From Brachypodium distachyon (taxonomy: Eukaryota > Streptophyta > Magnoliopsida > Poales > Poaceae): a stretch of 64,000 nt of DNA. Both the position numbers and the translations under genes were made by a program. Below the pieces are notes generated by a model. That model was not told the origin of the DNA and did not search any database. It saw only the letters and a list, made by a program, of their open reading frames with translations. The stretch spans positions 33,471,001 to 33,535,000 of the forward strand of contig NC_016131.3 in NCBI RefSeq assembly GCF_000005505.3, given 5' to 3'. Position 1 is the stretch's first letter; the number at the start of each line of letters is the position of its first letter. This document shows, one piece after another, positions 32,774-43,845 of the stretch.

Positions 32774-33793
32774 ATGAGGGAAGGTTTCGATCGCCCCTCC
32801 CCTCCCCGCCAACAGCAATTCCGTGGGGCACTTGGTCCTGGCGGGCGGGGGCGTGGTCAGGCTCCACAGCGCCCGGACTGGGGTGATGATCCTGAGCTCC
32901 GTCAGCGGGAAGAGCGGCGGAGGGAGGCAGACATGATTCGCATGGAGCATTGCAAGGAAGAGCGGCGTTTGGAAGAACTGCGCCGGGAAGAAGAGAAGCG
33001 GCGGACGGTTGAACGCTTGCGTTTGGAGGATCTGCGTCGAGGTGAGGAGATTCGGCGCCTGGAGAACCTACGGCGCGAGGAGGAACTTCGCGTTCGTGCG
33101 GAGGCTCTAGCTATTCGTCATCAGGAAGCTGATGCACATGATCGTTGGGGCCATCGACGGGAGATGCGCCCTGGTACTGGATTTGGCTCGTATTTACCTT
33201 CTTCAATTCCAAGTACGTCTGTTCATGACCAGCCGGTTGAGAGTATGGCTCCTAGCAATTCCTCGGCCAACGTTCCTCTAGAAGATGTGCCTTGTGTCCC
33301 AACTGCTGTTACTTCGGGGGGTAATTCATGTCTGAAGCGAGGTGTGGAGGGTGATCAGGTACAGGGCCCGGTGAGGATTGGTATGGGGGATTCGACACAG
33401 ATTGTTCTTCGTTGTTCTGGTTGTGATGCTGAGGGACATACGATTCAGAGATGTACGGAGAGGAAACCATGGGAATTTGTTCCACCTTTTCTGGGTTCTG
33501 TTGTTTTTGAGCAAGGTTTTTATTCCATTCTAGTGCATAAGGCGGCTGTTGGCCAGCGGGAGAATATTCATCTTGCTTTGGTGACTGTGGTTCGAGGTCA
33601 TGCTACTGGTAAAGAGATTGAGGTTGATCTCAAAGGGTGGGTGGGGAGTGATAGCAATTGGCGCTTTTTTGCAAATGCTCGATCTGAATCACAGTTTCTG
33701 GTTCGTTTTCCGAATGCGAAATCTCTTGTTGATGCTTCTTACTTCCCTAGTTTCTTCTTGCGATCCAATCCTGAGGCGGCTATCAAAAATTGA
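32774..33793 (+). CDS. LINE ORF1 (gag-like), N-terminal part
   Basis: This frame encodes 339 residues. It opens with an arginine-rich stretch and a coiled coil made of repeated REEER / LRREEE blocks (about residues 40-120). A CCHC zinc knuckle (CSGCDAEGHTIQRC) lies near residue 215, followed by text like the plant LINE DUF4283 domain. The frame ends at 33,793, but homologous sequence continues in another frame (to about 34,300 and beyond to 36,860, interrupted by the solo LTR). The protein is thus split by frameshifts. Confidence 0.6.
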   Translation: MREGFDRPSPPRQQQFRGALGPGGRGRGQAPQRPDWGDDPELRQREERRREADMIRMEHCKEERRLEELRREEEKRRTVERLRLEDLRRGEEIRRLENLRREEELRVRAEALAIRHQEADAHDRWGHRREMRPGTGFGSYLPSSIPSTSVHDQPVESMAPSNSSANVPLEDVPCVPTAVTSGGNSCLKRGVEGDQVQGPVRIGMGDSTQIVLRCSGCDAEGHTIQRCTERKPWEFVPPFLGSVVFEQGFYSILVHKAAVGQRENIHLALVTVVRGHATGKEIEVDLKGWVGSDSNWRFFANARSESQFLVRFPNAKSLVDASYFPSFFLRSNPEAAIKN

Positions 33794-35384
33794 GAAATGG
33801 CAGGGAGATATTCAGCCCAAAGCTATTTTGCAGGAGGTATGGTTCAGAGTTAAGGGCATTCCAGACTGTTATAGAACTCCAGAAATTGCTTATCATGTGG
33901 GGAATCTGGTGGGGAAAGTGAAAAGTCTGGATCGTCAAAGTCTGCATCATCCTGCCTATGTGCGCTTACTTATTGCTTGTAGAGATGTTTCTCTTATTCC
34001 TGCTTCCAGAGAGGGGGAAATTGAGGATGGAATATATGAATTTGAATACACTAGGGAAGTGCCTGAAGATCTACCTGGGTTGAGTTCTGCTCAGGGTGTA
34101 CCTATTGGCTGGGGGGGGGGGGGGGCAATGGTGGGCATACTCAGAGAGTGGGTGGTAATATTGAAGTGGGGGGTGGAAATGGACTTGGACAAAATTCCTT
34201 TGACTGTCAGAGAAGTTCAGGGGATGTCACACATCAGAATCTTTGCTCTGTACTCATCTCCTATGATTTTAAAAGGAGAGGTAAGGAGATATGCATTGCA
34301 GTGTCTCAGCCTATGGACACTGTGATGGAGGAGAAGGAGGAGGTTGATGATGATGAATTGACTCTGGCAGACAAGGTAAGTGTGCTTGGTTATGGTCAGG
34401 TGGGGGATGCTGGGCAGTCTTCTTCCACACAGATGCATGTGCAAGTAGTGACAGCTCCATCATGCTGGCTGGATGATATGCAGAGTAAGGTTGCTCAGTC
34501 TTTTGCAGTTGGGCATCCTTTTATGGCAAGGTTGATGGGTTCTGATCAGATCCTGAGGCTGTCCCTGACAAGCTATCCTTTGGGGAATTTCTCTAGCAAT
34601 TAAGGTCATCTAAAAGTGATAAATTACATATGTGGGCCCAGCAATATCATGATTTTCTGTCTCACCCAGTGGTACAGCATCCTGCTGACAGTGATGAATC
34701 TGTTCCTATTCAGTCTGACTCAAACCAGAGTAATGATCCTATGGTTGAAGAAGAGGTGGGGTTGACTGCCTGCAGTGGCATGAGAATTAGTGATATTACA
34801 GACAGATCTGAGGTGTTGGGTGCTGTTCAGGAAGATTCTTAACCTAAACTTCCTATTTCACAAGAAGTGTCTGATAATGCTTTCATGAAAAGATCACAGG
34901 ATGTGGTTGGTGGTCCTGTCATAGCTGATCTGCTTGTTGTTCCACCAATGATTCCTCTGTCAGTTGAAGCTACTAGGTCTCAGTCAATGGAAGTTGAAGT
35001 GATGCCAGTGAATGTGCCAAGTGTTCAGGCTCCTGTCATTCGAGCTAGTGAAAGGCTCAGGTTGGGAGGGACTACCAGAGTGTACACTAGATCCTCTGGT
35101 GGGCAGGCTGCTAGGAAGGTGACAGGTACTACCTTATCTGCCTTTAATTCCTTTTCTGTTCTTGATGATGATGATATTATATCTAGGGCTCTTGAGGTAG
35201 GGATAGATGTTGCTTCTTTACCTGTTAATTGTGTTGAGGTAATGAAAGATCTAGAGGTAGCTAGGTCTAATTTGGGACATAAAAATGATATAGAACCTGA
35301 GGAGGGGGTGCCTATAGCTGATGGGCAAGTTATTTTATTGGATCTAAAGACCATATTGATGAGGAGGAATTTACTCTGGTTATA

Positions 35385-36711
35385 TGTTGGAAATATGCCC
35401 TAGAGGCAATCATGTATGATGTAATTTCCAATGTATTCATAAATATTATTAAGTTGTCCTTGTTTGAACATCTGATATGTATCATTGAATATGTGATTTG
35501 ATTGTGGAACTATGTATTCATGTTGTTCATACTAAATTGTCCTTAGTCATTGAGGTTGTGCTGGACACATAACCTAAACTAATGTGAAAGTTGGCTGATG
35601 ACTCGGTTCCACTTGTCATGGGCATGGTGATGTCATTCCAGCTTACACGGACTCGGCTAAAGAGTTTAGCGAGTCGGACTGACCCATATTGAGATGCAAC
35701 GAGTAGGTCGTCATTTGCATGTCTCAATCAATGTAATCCTTAGACCTGAGGTTATCGCACAATCCGAGTTGTGGATCACCAACTTAGGTTCTGTCAAACG
35801 TTGTTCCGTAACAGGGCAGTTATAAAGGCAGAGTTCGGGTTGACTGAGAATCAAGCTGTGTGATGTGGATAACCAAGATGGGATTTTGCCCCTCCGACTG
35901 GAGAGATATTCTCTGGGCCCTCTCGAGTGATATGATTCGGGAAGCATGGCCATGCGCGACTTGGTTAACTGTTAACCGGGTCGATCGACTAAGAGTTAGT
36001 CGGATGAATCGTATATCACGGATCGAGAAGAGAGTTGAACTATTAAAGGGATGACGATTAATCGCTTATAGTTCGACAAGGTATATCGTGAGGCAAAAGG
36101 GACTAAGACGTATGTCACATTGGAAGGTACGTCGTCATGACTCGATGGTACTTGGGAGTCGGCACGTTCTGTTAGGAGCCGCTACCGATTGATCGATTGT
36201 GAGTCGGACTCCAATCGTGTCCAAGTCGCCATGAGCCTGCGGGATCACACACTTAAGAGCGGGAGCAAGTATTTGGTCGGGTTGGACCCGAACTGGAATT
36301 GGGCTGACAATGCGAGTTGGACTCGCAGGGTGGATGGGCCACAAGGCTTGGAGCCCACTTCCACTCGATATATAAGCAGGGGCGTGGGATGCCTAAGTGG
36401 CACGGTTTTTCCACTCTCATGCGTTGAGAACCCTAGCCCGATTCAGTTCAACCGTCGCACCGGACCTAGCAGTCCGCCGCCGGAGCTCCTCCTCGCACGT
36501 GTGGATACCGGCAGAGGTGCTATACGTTCAGCACTTCGACGATCGCGGGATTGGATCGGCTGGATCGGATCGAGGGACTGCACTGCATCAAGGCGCCGCA
36601 TCAATAATCCGCAACTGCGCGTCTAGTGGTAATCCTCGTGGCCTTCTACCTCGGCTAGATTTTGGGAGTTCGCGTAGGAAAAGTTTTTGTTTATCTCTAC
36701 GCGCCCCTTCA
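35385..36711 (+). mobile_element. Copia (BARE/Angela-like) solo LTR
   Basis: It begins TGTTGGAAATATGCCCTAG and ends CGCCCCTTCA. It is flanked by the 5-bp duplication TTATA (35,380-35,384 and 36,712-36,716). The start is typical of the BARE/WIS/Angela Copia group of Triticeae, though 1,327 bp is shorter than usual. TATATAAGCAG near 36,369 is a plausible LTR promoter. No internal retrotransposon sequence remains, so LTR-LTR recombination removed the body. Orientation assumes the TATA box points right. Confidence 0.85.
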
Positions 36712-36877
36712 TTATATTCAAGAAAACCAAGAGAAAGTTGAGATCTGGTGTTAAAGTTGTACCTAAGGGGGGTAGGAAACAGGCAGGGATTCCTCATTTG
36801 GACCCTACCTCAAGCTTTTCCCAGATGTGTGAGAGCTTGCCTGCTACCAGAGTCCGCACCAAGAATAAAAAATACTT

Positions 36878-37659
36878 ATGATTGGTCTCATTTGGAATTG
36901 TAGAGAGGGTGGGGAATAAAGGTTTGAATGCATATCTTAGGACTCTGGTGTTGGAGCATGAGATGGATTTTGTGGGCATGCAGGAAACCATGAAGAAGAC
37001 TTATTCTGACTCCTTCTTTAGGAATATTGATCCTTTGCATCAGTATACCTGGAAGTGGTCTCCTTCTATTGGCAAATCTGGTGGCATTTTAGGGGGGGTT
37101 TAGAACTATTAGATTTTACATTTTAAATTTTTCCCAAGGCAGGTATCATATTAAAGTTGTTGTGTTTGATAAGAAACTCCATATTTCATATAATGTGGTC
37201 ATTGTTTATGGGACTGCTAAGGAAGCAGACAGAATTGCTTTCCTGACTGAATTGGGAGACATTTGTGGGGATCAGGACATTCACTTGTTGGTAGGGGGTG
37301 ATTTCAATATCTTGAGGTTTGCTGCCGATAAAAATAAGAGATTGAAAAGAAGTAGGAAAATTGATATGTTTAATTCCATCATTAATACCCATGAGTTGAG
37401 AGAGATCTCACTGTCAGGTGGCCAATATACCTGGTCTAATAATCATTCTGATCCCACTCTGGAAAAATTAGATAGAATTTTGGTTAGTAGTGATTGGGAT
37501 AATTTGTTTCCTTCAATGACTGTTAGAAAATTGGTGAGAGAACTATCAGATCATAATTCCTTGTTGTTGGATACTATGGAAGTGGGGGGAAAAAAGAGAA
37601 GAGATTTCAGATTTGATGTTGGGTGGTGCAAGCAACCTGCTTTTTTTTTAGAAAGTTAG
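36878..37659 (+). pseudogene. LINE endonuclease domain (frameshifted)
   Basis: It starts with MIGLIWNCR, the usual beginning of plant LINE ORF2, then shifts frame. The next frame has EHEMDFVGMQET and the following one LVGGDFNILR, SGGQYTWSN and KLDRILVSSDW, the exonuclease/endonuclease/phosphatase-family signature blocks; LSDHNSLLLD is the conserved SDH end. At least two frame breaks make it non-functional. Confidence 0.7.
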
Positions 37660-37856
37660 GAAAATTTAGGGGGAACCTACTAAAGCTACTGATAATCTGG
37701 GTATCATCCTAGAGAAACTTAAAAAATCTAGGAAATCCTTAAAAGGTTGGGGTCACAACTTGAGAGGGCAGTTGATTAGGCAGAAAAAAGATCTGGTTGA
37801 TGAACTTCAGGACCTAGAGGACCTAGGAAGAAATCCAGCCTCTTTGTGTTGAGCAG

Positions 37857-39422
37857 ATGGTTAGGAGGGGTAATTGTAATGCTGAATTGCTGGATATGTA
37901 TGGGGATGAGGAGGAATTCTGGCACAGAAGGGTTGGTGAAAATTGGCTCCTTAAAGGGGATAACAATACTGAATATTTCCATCGAATTGCTGCTGGTAGG
38001 AGGAGGAAGAATATCATTTACACCTTGAATAAGGATGAGGGGGGGGGGGGTTGTTGAGGGGACTACTGCTATACTTTGTCATGCTACTGATTACTACAAG
38101 ACTCTGTTTGGTCCAGCTGATGGATTCCTCTCTCAATTAAGGGGAGATATGTTGTCTGAACATGAACAACTGTCTGTTGAGAACAGACTGGACCTGGATA
38201 GACCTTTTGATGAAAATGAAATTAAAAATATTATAGATGCTATGGAAAGAGGCAAGGCAGCAGGTCCTGATGGGTTTCCCATTGAGTTTTATCAATCTTG
38301 TTGGGGGATAATTAAGGAAGATTTGATATCCTTATTCCATGACTTCCATGCTGGACATGTGGATATGAGTAGGATTAACTTTGGTGTGATTACCTTGCTT
38401 CCCAAAAGTGATGATGCTGATACTATACAGCAATATAGATCTATTTGTCTTTTCCAAGTCCTGTTCAAAATCTTCTCTAAAGGGATGACCATGAGGTTAG
38501 GGCCATACATGAATAAGTTGATTCATATCTGCCAGAGTGCTTTCATAAAAGGGCGAAATATTATGGATGGGATTCTTTCTCTTAATGAGATCCTCAAGGA
38601 ATCTAAGTTTAGGAAACAACAGGGTGTCATTTTGAGAAAGCTTATGACAAAGTGAATTGGCAGTTCTTGTTGTATTGTGTTCAGATGAAAGGGTTTAGTG
38701 AGAAATGGCAATCATGGATTAGATCCACTGTCATGCATGGTACGCTTAGTGTCAAGGTTAATGATGAGATTGGGCCATATTTTGGAAGTCATAAAGGAGT
38801 CAGATAGGGGGACCCACTGTCCCCATTTCTTTTTAATTTAGCTGCTGAGTGTCTGGCAAAATTGATACAATCTGTTCAGGAACAGGGGAGAATAATTGGC
38901 TTGCTTCCTCATCTGGTTGATAAGGGAGTTGCCATACTTCAGTATGCAGATGATACAATTCTGTTCGTCAGAGATGAGTTGGAGGATGCAAGGAATCTCA
39001 AGCTGATCCTATATTTCTTTGAATTGATGTCTGGCCTGAAAATCAAATTTTTGAAAAGTGAGGTTATGCTAGTTCTACCTGATGAGGAGAAACATAAAAG
39101 ATATGCCGAGATGTTTAATTGTCAGCAGGGTGAGTGGCCTATGAAATATTTAGGCACTCCTGTTAGTGTGGATAGACTTTCTGTTGCTGATTGGGATGTA
39201 CTGCAAGATAAAATGGAAAAAAAATTGTCTGCCTGGAAGGGTGGTGCATTATCAATATGTGGGAAAGTTACATTGCTACACCAGTATACCACATCTCCAT
39301 GCATATCCTACCTAAGACAACTATTGCCAAGTTGGAGAAAATTAGAAGGAGGTTCCTATGGCCGGGGGGGGGGGGGGGAAGAAAAGGAAATATTACTTAG
39401 TCAGGTGGGGTTTAGTTTGTAG
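37857..39422 (+). pseudogene. LINE reverse transcriptase domain (frameshifted, one nonsense codon)
   Basis: A connector typical of plant LINEs (ENWLLKGDNNTEYFH) is followed by RT blocks: GKAAGPDGFPIEFYQ, INFGVITLLPK, QSAFIKGRNIMDGI, and GVR-stop-GDPLSPFLFNL. The catalytic YADD is at 38,943-38,954. The G-run at about 38,040 and that at about 39,363 both coincide with frame changes. Confidence 0.8.
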
Positions 39423-39607
39423 ACCTAAGATCAAGGAGGGACCGGGAGTAAAAAACTTGGAATTATTCAATATCTGTCTCATGTGTAAATGGTGGTGGCG
39501 CCTAGAGGCTGAGTCTGGCATTTGGCAAACAATAATTGACAAGAAATATCTAAAAGGCTCTGGCATTTACAATATTAAGAGCAAGTCATCTGACTCTAAA
39601 TGTTAGT

Positions 39608-40423
39608 TTGATCTGCTACGTACGTTTAAGAGAACTCTATTTGCAAGGTAGGGTGGTGGTCATAGGGAATGGCAAACGTTCTAATTTTTGGGGTGATGCC
39701 TGGTGTGGCCGTAGACCACTAAAGGATGATTTTCCCAGGTTGTTTGAGATCTCAAATGATGTTGGTTGCTGTGTCGCTGAGTTAAAGGCCAGACATTGGA
39801 ACCTGTCCTTTAGAAGATGGTTGGATGAACAGATACAATATGATCTAAATAGGTTGAAGTCTAGACTTTTAGGAGTGGGGTTAAACGATGAGGAAGATAG
39901 ACCTATCTGGAAGTGGTCTAAATCTGGTAAATATATTGTCAAATCCATGTATGACATGCTTACTAGCTTTGGTCCCACTAGATCTTTTAATCATTTGTGG
40001 AAGGCCAAAATTCCATTGAAAATCAGAATTTTGTTGTGGTTAATCTGGCACAATGCCATTGCTACTAAGGATAATATGCGTAGGAGGAATTGGGAGGGGG
40101 ATACCACTTGTCGTTTCTGCCATGAACAAAAAACTATTCACCATCTTTTCTTTAACTGTGCTGCTGCTAGATACACCTGGAGTGTGGTGGCCCTTGCTTT
40201 GGGTCTGAATAATAGACCCTCTTGCTTTACTCAATACTTTGTGTGGATTGCTTCTAGTACCAAGTTATGTAGAAATATACAGGTTGTTGGGATTGCTGCC
40301 ATATGTTGGGCTGTCTGGAAGTTGGGCAATAGGGCATGCTTTGAGAAGAAATTGATACGCTCTCCTGCTGAACTAATTTGTTCAGCCTGTTCTTTTCTGA
40401 AATACTGGGAGGACTACAGGTAG
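39608..40423 (+). CDS. LINE C-terminal zinc-binding region (zf-RVT)
   Basis: A 271-residue open frame has the text usual downstream of plant LINE RT: GNGKRSNFWGDAWC, then PLKIRILLWLIWHNAI and the CRFCHEQKTIHHLFFNC zinc motif, ending with AICWAVWKLGNRACFEKK. It is the least damaged part of the element. Confidence 0.7.
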   Translation: MICYVRLRELYLQGRVVVIGNGKRSNFWGDAWCGRRPLKDDFPRLFEISNDVGCCVAELKARHWNLSFRRWLDEQIQYDLNRLKSRLLGVGLNDEEDRPIWKWSKSGKYIVKSMYDMLTSFGPTRSFNHLWKAKIPLKIRILLWLIWHNAIATKDNMRRRNWEGDTTCRFCHEQKTIHHLFFNCAAARYTWSVVALALGLNNRPSCFTQYFVWIASSTKLCRNIQVVGIAAICWAVWKLGNRACFEKKLIRSPAELICSACSFLKYWEDYR

Positions 40424-40903
40424 GTATGGATGGTGATATGCTTCGAGAGGGGGCTCGGCTCTTGCAGAATGAAGCGATGAAACGCCACTCGGCACAGGCT
40501 GTTGTTGATTTGTGTCGCATTGAAGACAAGAAGGAGGATGACGCCAGGGAAGATGGTGCGGGAAGACCTCTGTGATTCAAGTGGCGAGGTGGTATAGTTG
40601 AAGCCTGTGCGCTGGGTTATGTTTTTGCTGTGGATGGCCTGTGATATGGTGTATGGATTCAAGTTTTTGTTTAGGGAAAGACTTTAGGGGAGTGTATGAA
40701 TTCAAGTTACTTTCCTTGTGTTTTGTTTGGAGCGCTGAGAACTCCTTGCTGTGCTTTCTGTGTGTGTGAGTTCTTGTTAGCTGTCAGCGGCAAGTCTGTC
40801 AAAAACTATGTGTGTTCTCTTTCTGTATGACTTGGATGAACTGTCTGTATTCTGTTATCTTTTGATAGTGAAATCCGGCCGTTTGGTCCTAAGGAAAAAA
40901 AAA

Positions 40904-40919
40904 AGCAGAGTATGGCGGC
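40904..40919. repeat. Right 16-bp target site duplication of the LINE
   Basis: AGCAGAGTATGGCGGC, the exact partner of 31,307-31,322, preceded by the A-run that ends the LINE. Confidence 0.85.
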
Positions 40920-41677
40920 TGTCCATGGAGCTCCGTATAATTTCCCGGCCCATCTCCGAGCACTCCAGTGCCACCGGTCTGGTCACCAAAGCTTTAGCAG
41001 TTTGACTGGACTTTAGGCCTTTAATTAGAGTGTGAGTTTTCTTTATCCCAGTGTCGAAAGTCAGCCGCAGCATCAGTTTAACCTGAGGTTCTCCCATCGC
41101 CATTACCGAAACTATGGCAGTGGGGATCACCTGTTGACAATGAAGGGCCGGCCACAGTACGTCCACGTGTGTTGCTTCCACGGGGAACACATGGAATCTC
41201 CGGCAGGAGCACCAAATAGGTTCCTTCAAAGAAGAGACAGGATATATAACAACAATTGACGAACGAACATTAAAGAAACAGGATAACAAAACGGATCTCA
41301 CATTCTCGTGTTTTTTTGTCAGGGAGCAGGTCAAAAGAAGAAGCAAAAAAAAAAAACCCAATGCAGGTGTAACCGTGTAAGCAGCCGTAGCTTGCTGACA
41401 AAAAGGAGATCAACGCCACTTCGCTAAACCGCACTCTGGCATCTTACGCGCCGACAGCGACAGTGTGTCTAGGCTAATGACGCCCAAATGGCAAACCAAT
41501 GGAAATGCCTGATAAAATACTAGCGGGGGAGTGGCATCGATGCGGGGGAGTGTCTATATACAGCAGCCGGCCCTTGCCGCGTCCTCCCGACCCGAGTCGT
41601 CCCACGGCTCTCTCTCTCTCAGTCTCTCTCCTCGCCCTGCCTCTGCTCCGGGAATCCGGCCATCGTTCCATCCCTCC
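40920..41677. other. Upstream region of the first kaurene oxidase exon
   Basis: No gene is seen. The first 80 bp continue the pre-insertion sequence found left of the LINE. Toward the right end lies a TATATA box (41,555-41,560) that could serve the exon at 41,678, and a CT-rich leader (CTCTCTCTCTCAGTCTCTC near 41,610). Confidence 0.5.
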
Positions 41678-41819
41678 ATGGAGTCGTTTCTTCAGGCCGG
41701 CGCCTCGAGCGGCGCCGCGGCGGCGACGGCGGCGGCGGTCGGCGGGCTCGTCGCGGCGGCCGCGTTCGCGGAGAGGCTCAGCGCGAAGAGGCCCAGGAGC
41801 CAGCTGAACGCGCCCCCAG
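41678..41819 (+). other. Orphan first exon of ent-kaurene oxidase (CYP701A)
   Basis: It encodes a 47-residue N-terminus with an alanine-rich membrane segment and ends LNAPP plus one base at a perfect donor (CCCCCAG|GTATAT). Phase and final residues equal those of the first exons at 43,846, 49,954 and 55,209. No matching second exon follows before the next first exon. It is either the stump of a deleted gene copy or an alternative first exon for the gene at 43,846-49,304, with a 4.5-kb intron. A TATA box lies 118 bp upstream and there is no disabling mutation. Confidence 0.7.
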
Positions 41820-41893
41820 GTATATTGGCCAGTAGTCTTGCAGCACTCGCTGTTTTCCATAATTAAGCGCTCAATAGGACGGACGGTGGATAA

Positions 41894-42165
41894 GAGCAAG
41901 TTTAGCCAGCCGTTCGCTATAAGTTGCTGCCGTGCATCAATAGTTTGTGCAATAACTAGCATGTATGATAGTTGGTTATAAGATTATACTACTTTATCAA
42001 TATATGACTCACACTGCTTTCTCACATGGTTCCTAGTAACACGTGCTACAGCTGACTATTAGCTAATAGGCCACTCATTTTCTCTCTCCTATTCTCTCCC
42101 CTTCAAAGCAAAAATAACATATTTAAATCCTTATAACCTGTTTGCATCGTTTATTATTCCTGCTC
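41894..42165. mobile_element. Tourist-like (PIF/Harbinger) MITE, 272 bp
   Basis: The ends GAGCAAGTTTA and TATTCCTGCTC (reverse complement GAGCAGGAATA) are flanked by TAA on both sides (41,891-41,893 and 42,166-42,168). The interior has the GTTGGTTATAAGATTATACTA type of text common in this group. It lies just downstream of the orphan exon. Confidence 0.6.
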
Positions 42166-42168
42166 TAA

Positions 42169-43845
42169 GCGTTGTTCGTGCAAATATCCATGGTTGATGC
42201 CCATGTGTCCCGCCCCTGCGTCCTCCTGCCTGCGAGATGGCAACTTTTGCCCATGCAGGATAAAAAGAGAGGCGATCGATTCTGACAACTTTAAGTTGCC
42301 TTTATGTTCATTGACCCTTCTGCCATTTTCGAGTACCGAGATCATCTCAAACATACCATTGGTGGGAATCTTTCTATGTTACATTTGTGTCTTCAAAATT
42401 CAAAATTTGGACCAAGAGTTGGCATGTTATGTGCACATGTTTCGAGCAGTACGCGGTATTTGATCTGCACACGAAATTAATAGTCAAGTGTATCTAAAAG
42501 TATGAACGTTTACCAAGCCAATTGCTTCCTCGTTTTCTATGAAGCACATGTATTGAATTAAAGTTCCGGCATACTCGATCTTCTATACATGATTTTGTAT
42601 ATACGTGGAATTAAACTGTCGTCTATATATATGATACTAGGATTGCATTTGATATTGTGGTATAATTCTCGCTATTCCATTTGTCCATATTTAGTGTTTG
42701 ACTAACCACTTTTCGACGGCCCACACGTGTACGTTTTACAGCATAACATAGTCCGTAACCGAAAACCGAGCCTTAAATCACGCTACCCCCACCCCATCTC
42801 TCTTTCCCCATTCCGCCATTCCCTTCCTTATTTCTCAAAGCGTCTGACTCCTTCATCCCACCGTAGCTGCCAGCCATTTCCAACTTCATCCCTCTACCCA
42901 AGCAGCGCAACGTTCCCTTCCTCGCCACACCAGTCCCCGCCTCTCCTCGCCCATCCCATATCTGACACGGGCACGCGGCCACATCTAACGTATCGATGTT
43001 TCTTAGCGGCTGGTGTCATTCATCGATAGCATAAGAGCCTTGTCGGTGATTTAACATTCACATTTTCATCATTTTTATCATCAATGATAGAATTGCCGTA
43101 GGTCATATTTTGAAAAATTGTTTCAATTCCATCATTTGTTTGAGTTTACTGTCTTTGCTATCGTTTGAATAAACCGAGATAGAGAGAGACAAAGCAAGAT
43201 TGAGATTCTTTTTTGTTTCTTTTTTTCAAGAATTTTTTTTCCTAAGGTAGTACCTCTTCCATTCCTACATATGAGATGTTTTACTTCACTAAATCTGCGA
43301 CAACTAATTCCGGCCGGAGGGAGTAACTTTGTTCAAAGTAAAAAAAATAAACAAACTTCGACCACGTTTAGAAAAATCTACCAACATTTACAATTCTAAA
43401 TTGTTTTGATTAAACCCGTTATGATACATATCTTGATAATATACTTATTTGATATTTGTAGATGTCAGCACATTTTTCTATAAATCTAGTCAAATTTTAT
43501 TTTATTTATACTTGGAAGAAAAACTAATCCAACATCTCGAGAACGAGGGAGTATAACGGAGTACCGTATTTCAGCAAGAATCGGGACAGCAGTTAATTCT
43601 GTGGGCAAATTGAGCGGAAAGATAAACACTGGCCGCTGGCTGCTAAAGTGCTAATCATTTCCTTCCTCCTTTGGGCCACGTCCCTCTCAATATAGGGCAG
43701 CCAGGCACATACCTCGCTCCCGACTCTTGTCGGTTCCCCCGGTCGCCTCGCCGCCCCGTCCCCTGCTAGCACCACTCCAATACTCCTTCCACCCCAAGCT
43801 CCGCTCCGCAAAGACAAGCTTGGCGACCCTCGCCCGAGACGGCCG
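42169..43845. other. Upstream region of kaurene oxidase gene 1
   Basis: No exon is recognised. A pyrimidine-rich stretch lies at 42,780-42,980, and degenerate MITE-like ends (GGAGGGAGTA at about 43,316 and GAGGGAGTATAA at about 43,545). A TATA-like word (CAATATAGGG) at about 43,689 is 155 bp before the ATG. Confidence 0.4.

Larger units (their letters stand above)
31323..40903 (+). mobile_element. LINE (non-LTR retrotransposon), degenerate, with nested insertion
   Basis: The element carries a gag-like ORF1, an apurinic-type endonuclease, reverse transcriptase and a C-terminal zinc-finger region, then a short 3' UTR and an A-run. It is bracketed by the 16-bp direct repeat AGCAGAGTATGGCGGC. 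Frames are broken by frameshifts, several at long G-runs, and by an in-frame TAG at 38,805-38,807 in the conserved GVR-x-GDPLSP block. A 1,327-bp Copia solo LTR sits inside at 35,385-36,711, and a second LTR-like piece may occupy about 31,914-32,592. It is no longer autonomous. Confidence 0.85.

Noticed and set aside
32600..32775. Inverted-repeat text near ACCCCCGGTGTCAAGG as an LTR terminus
   Set aside because: No matching partner terminus or target duplication could be found, so the boundary is unsupported.
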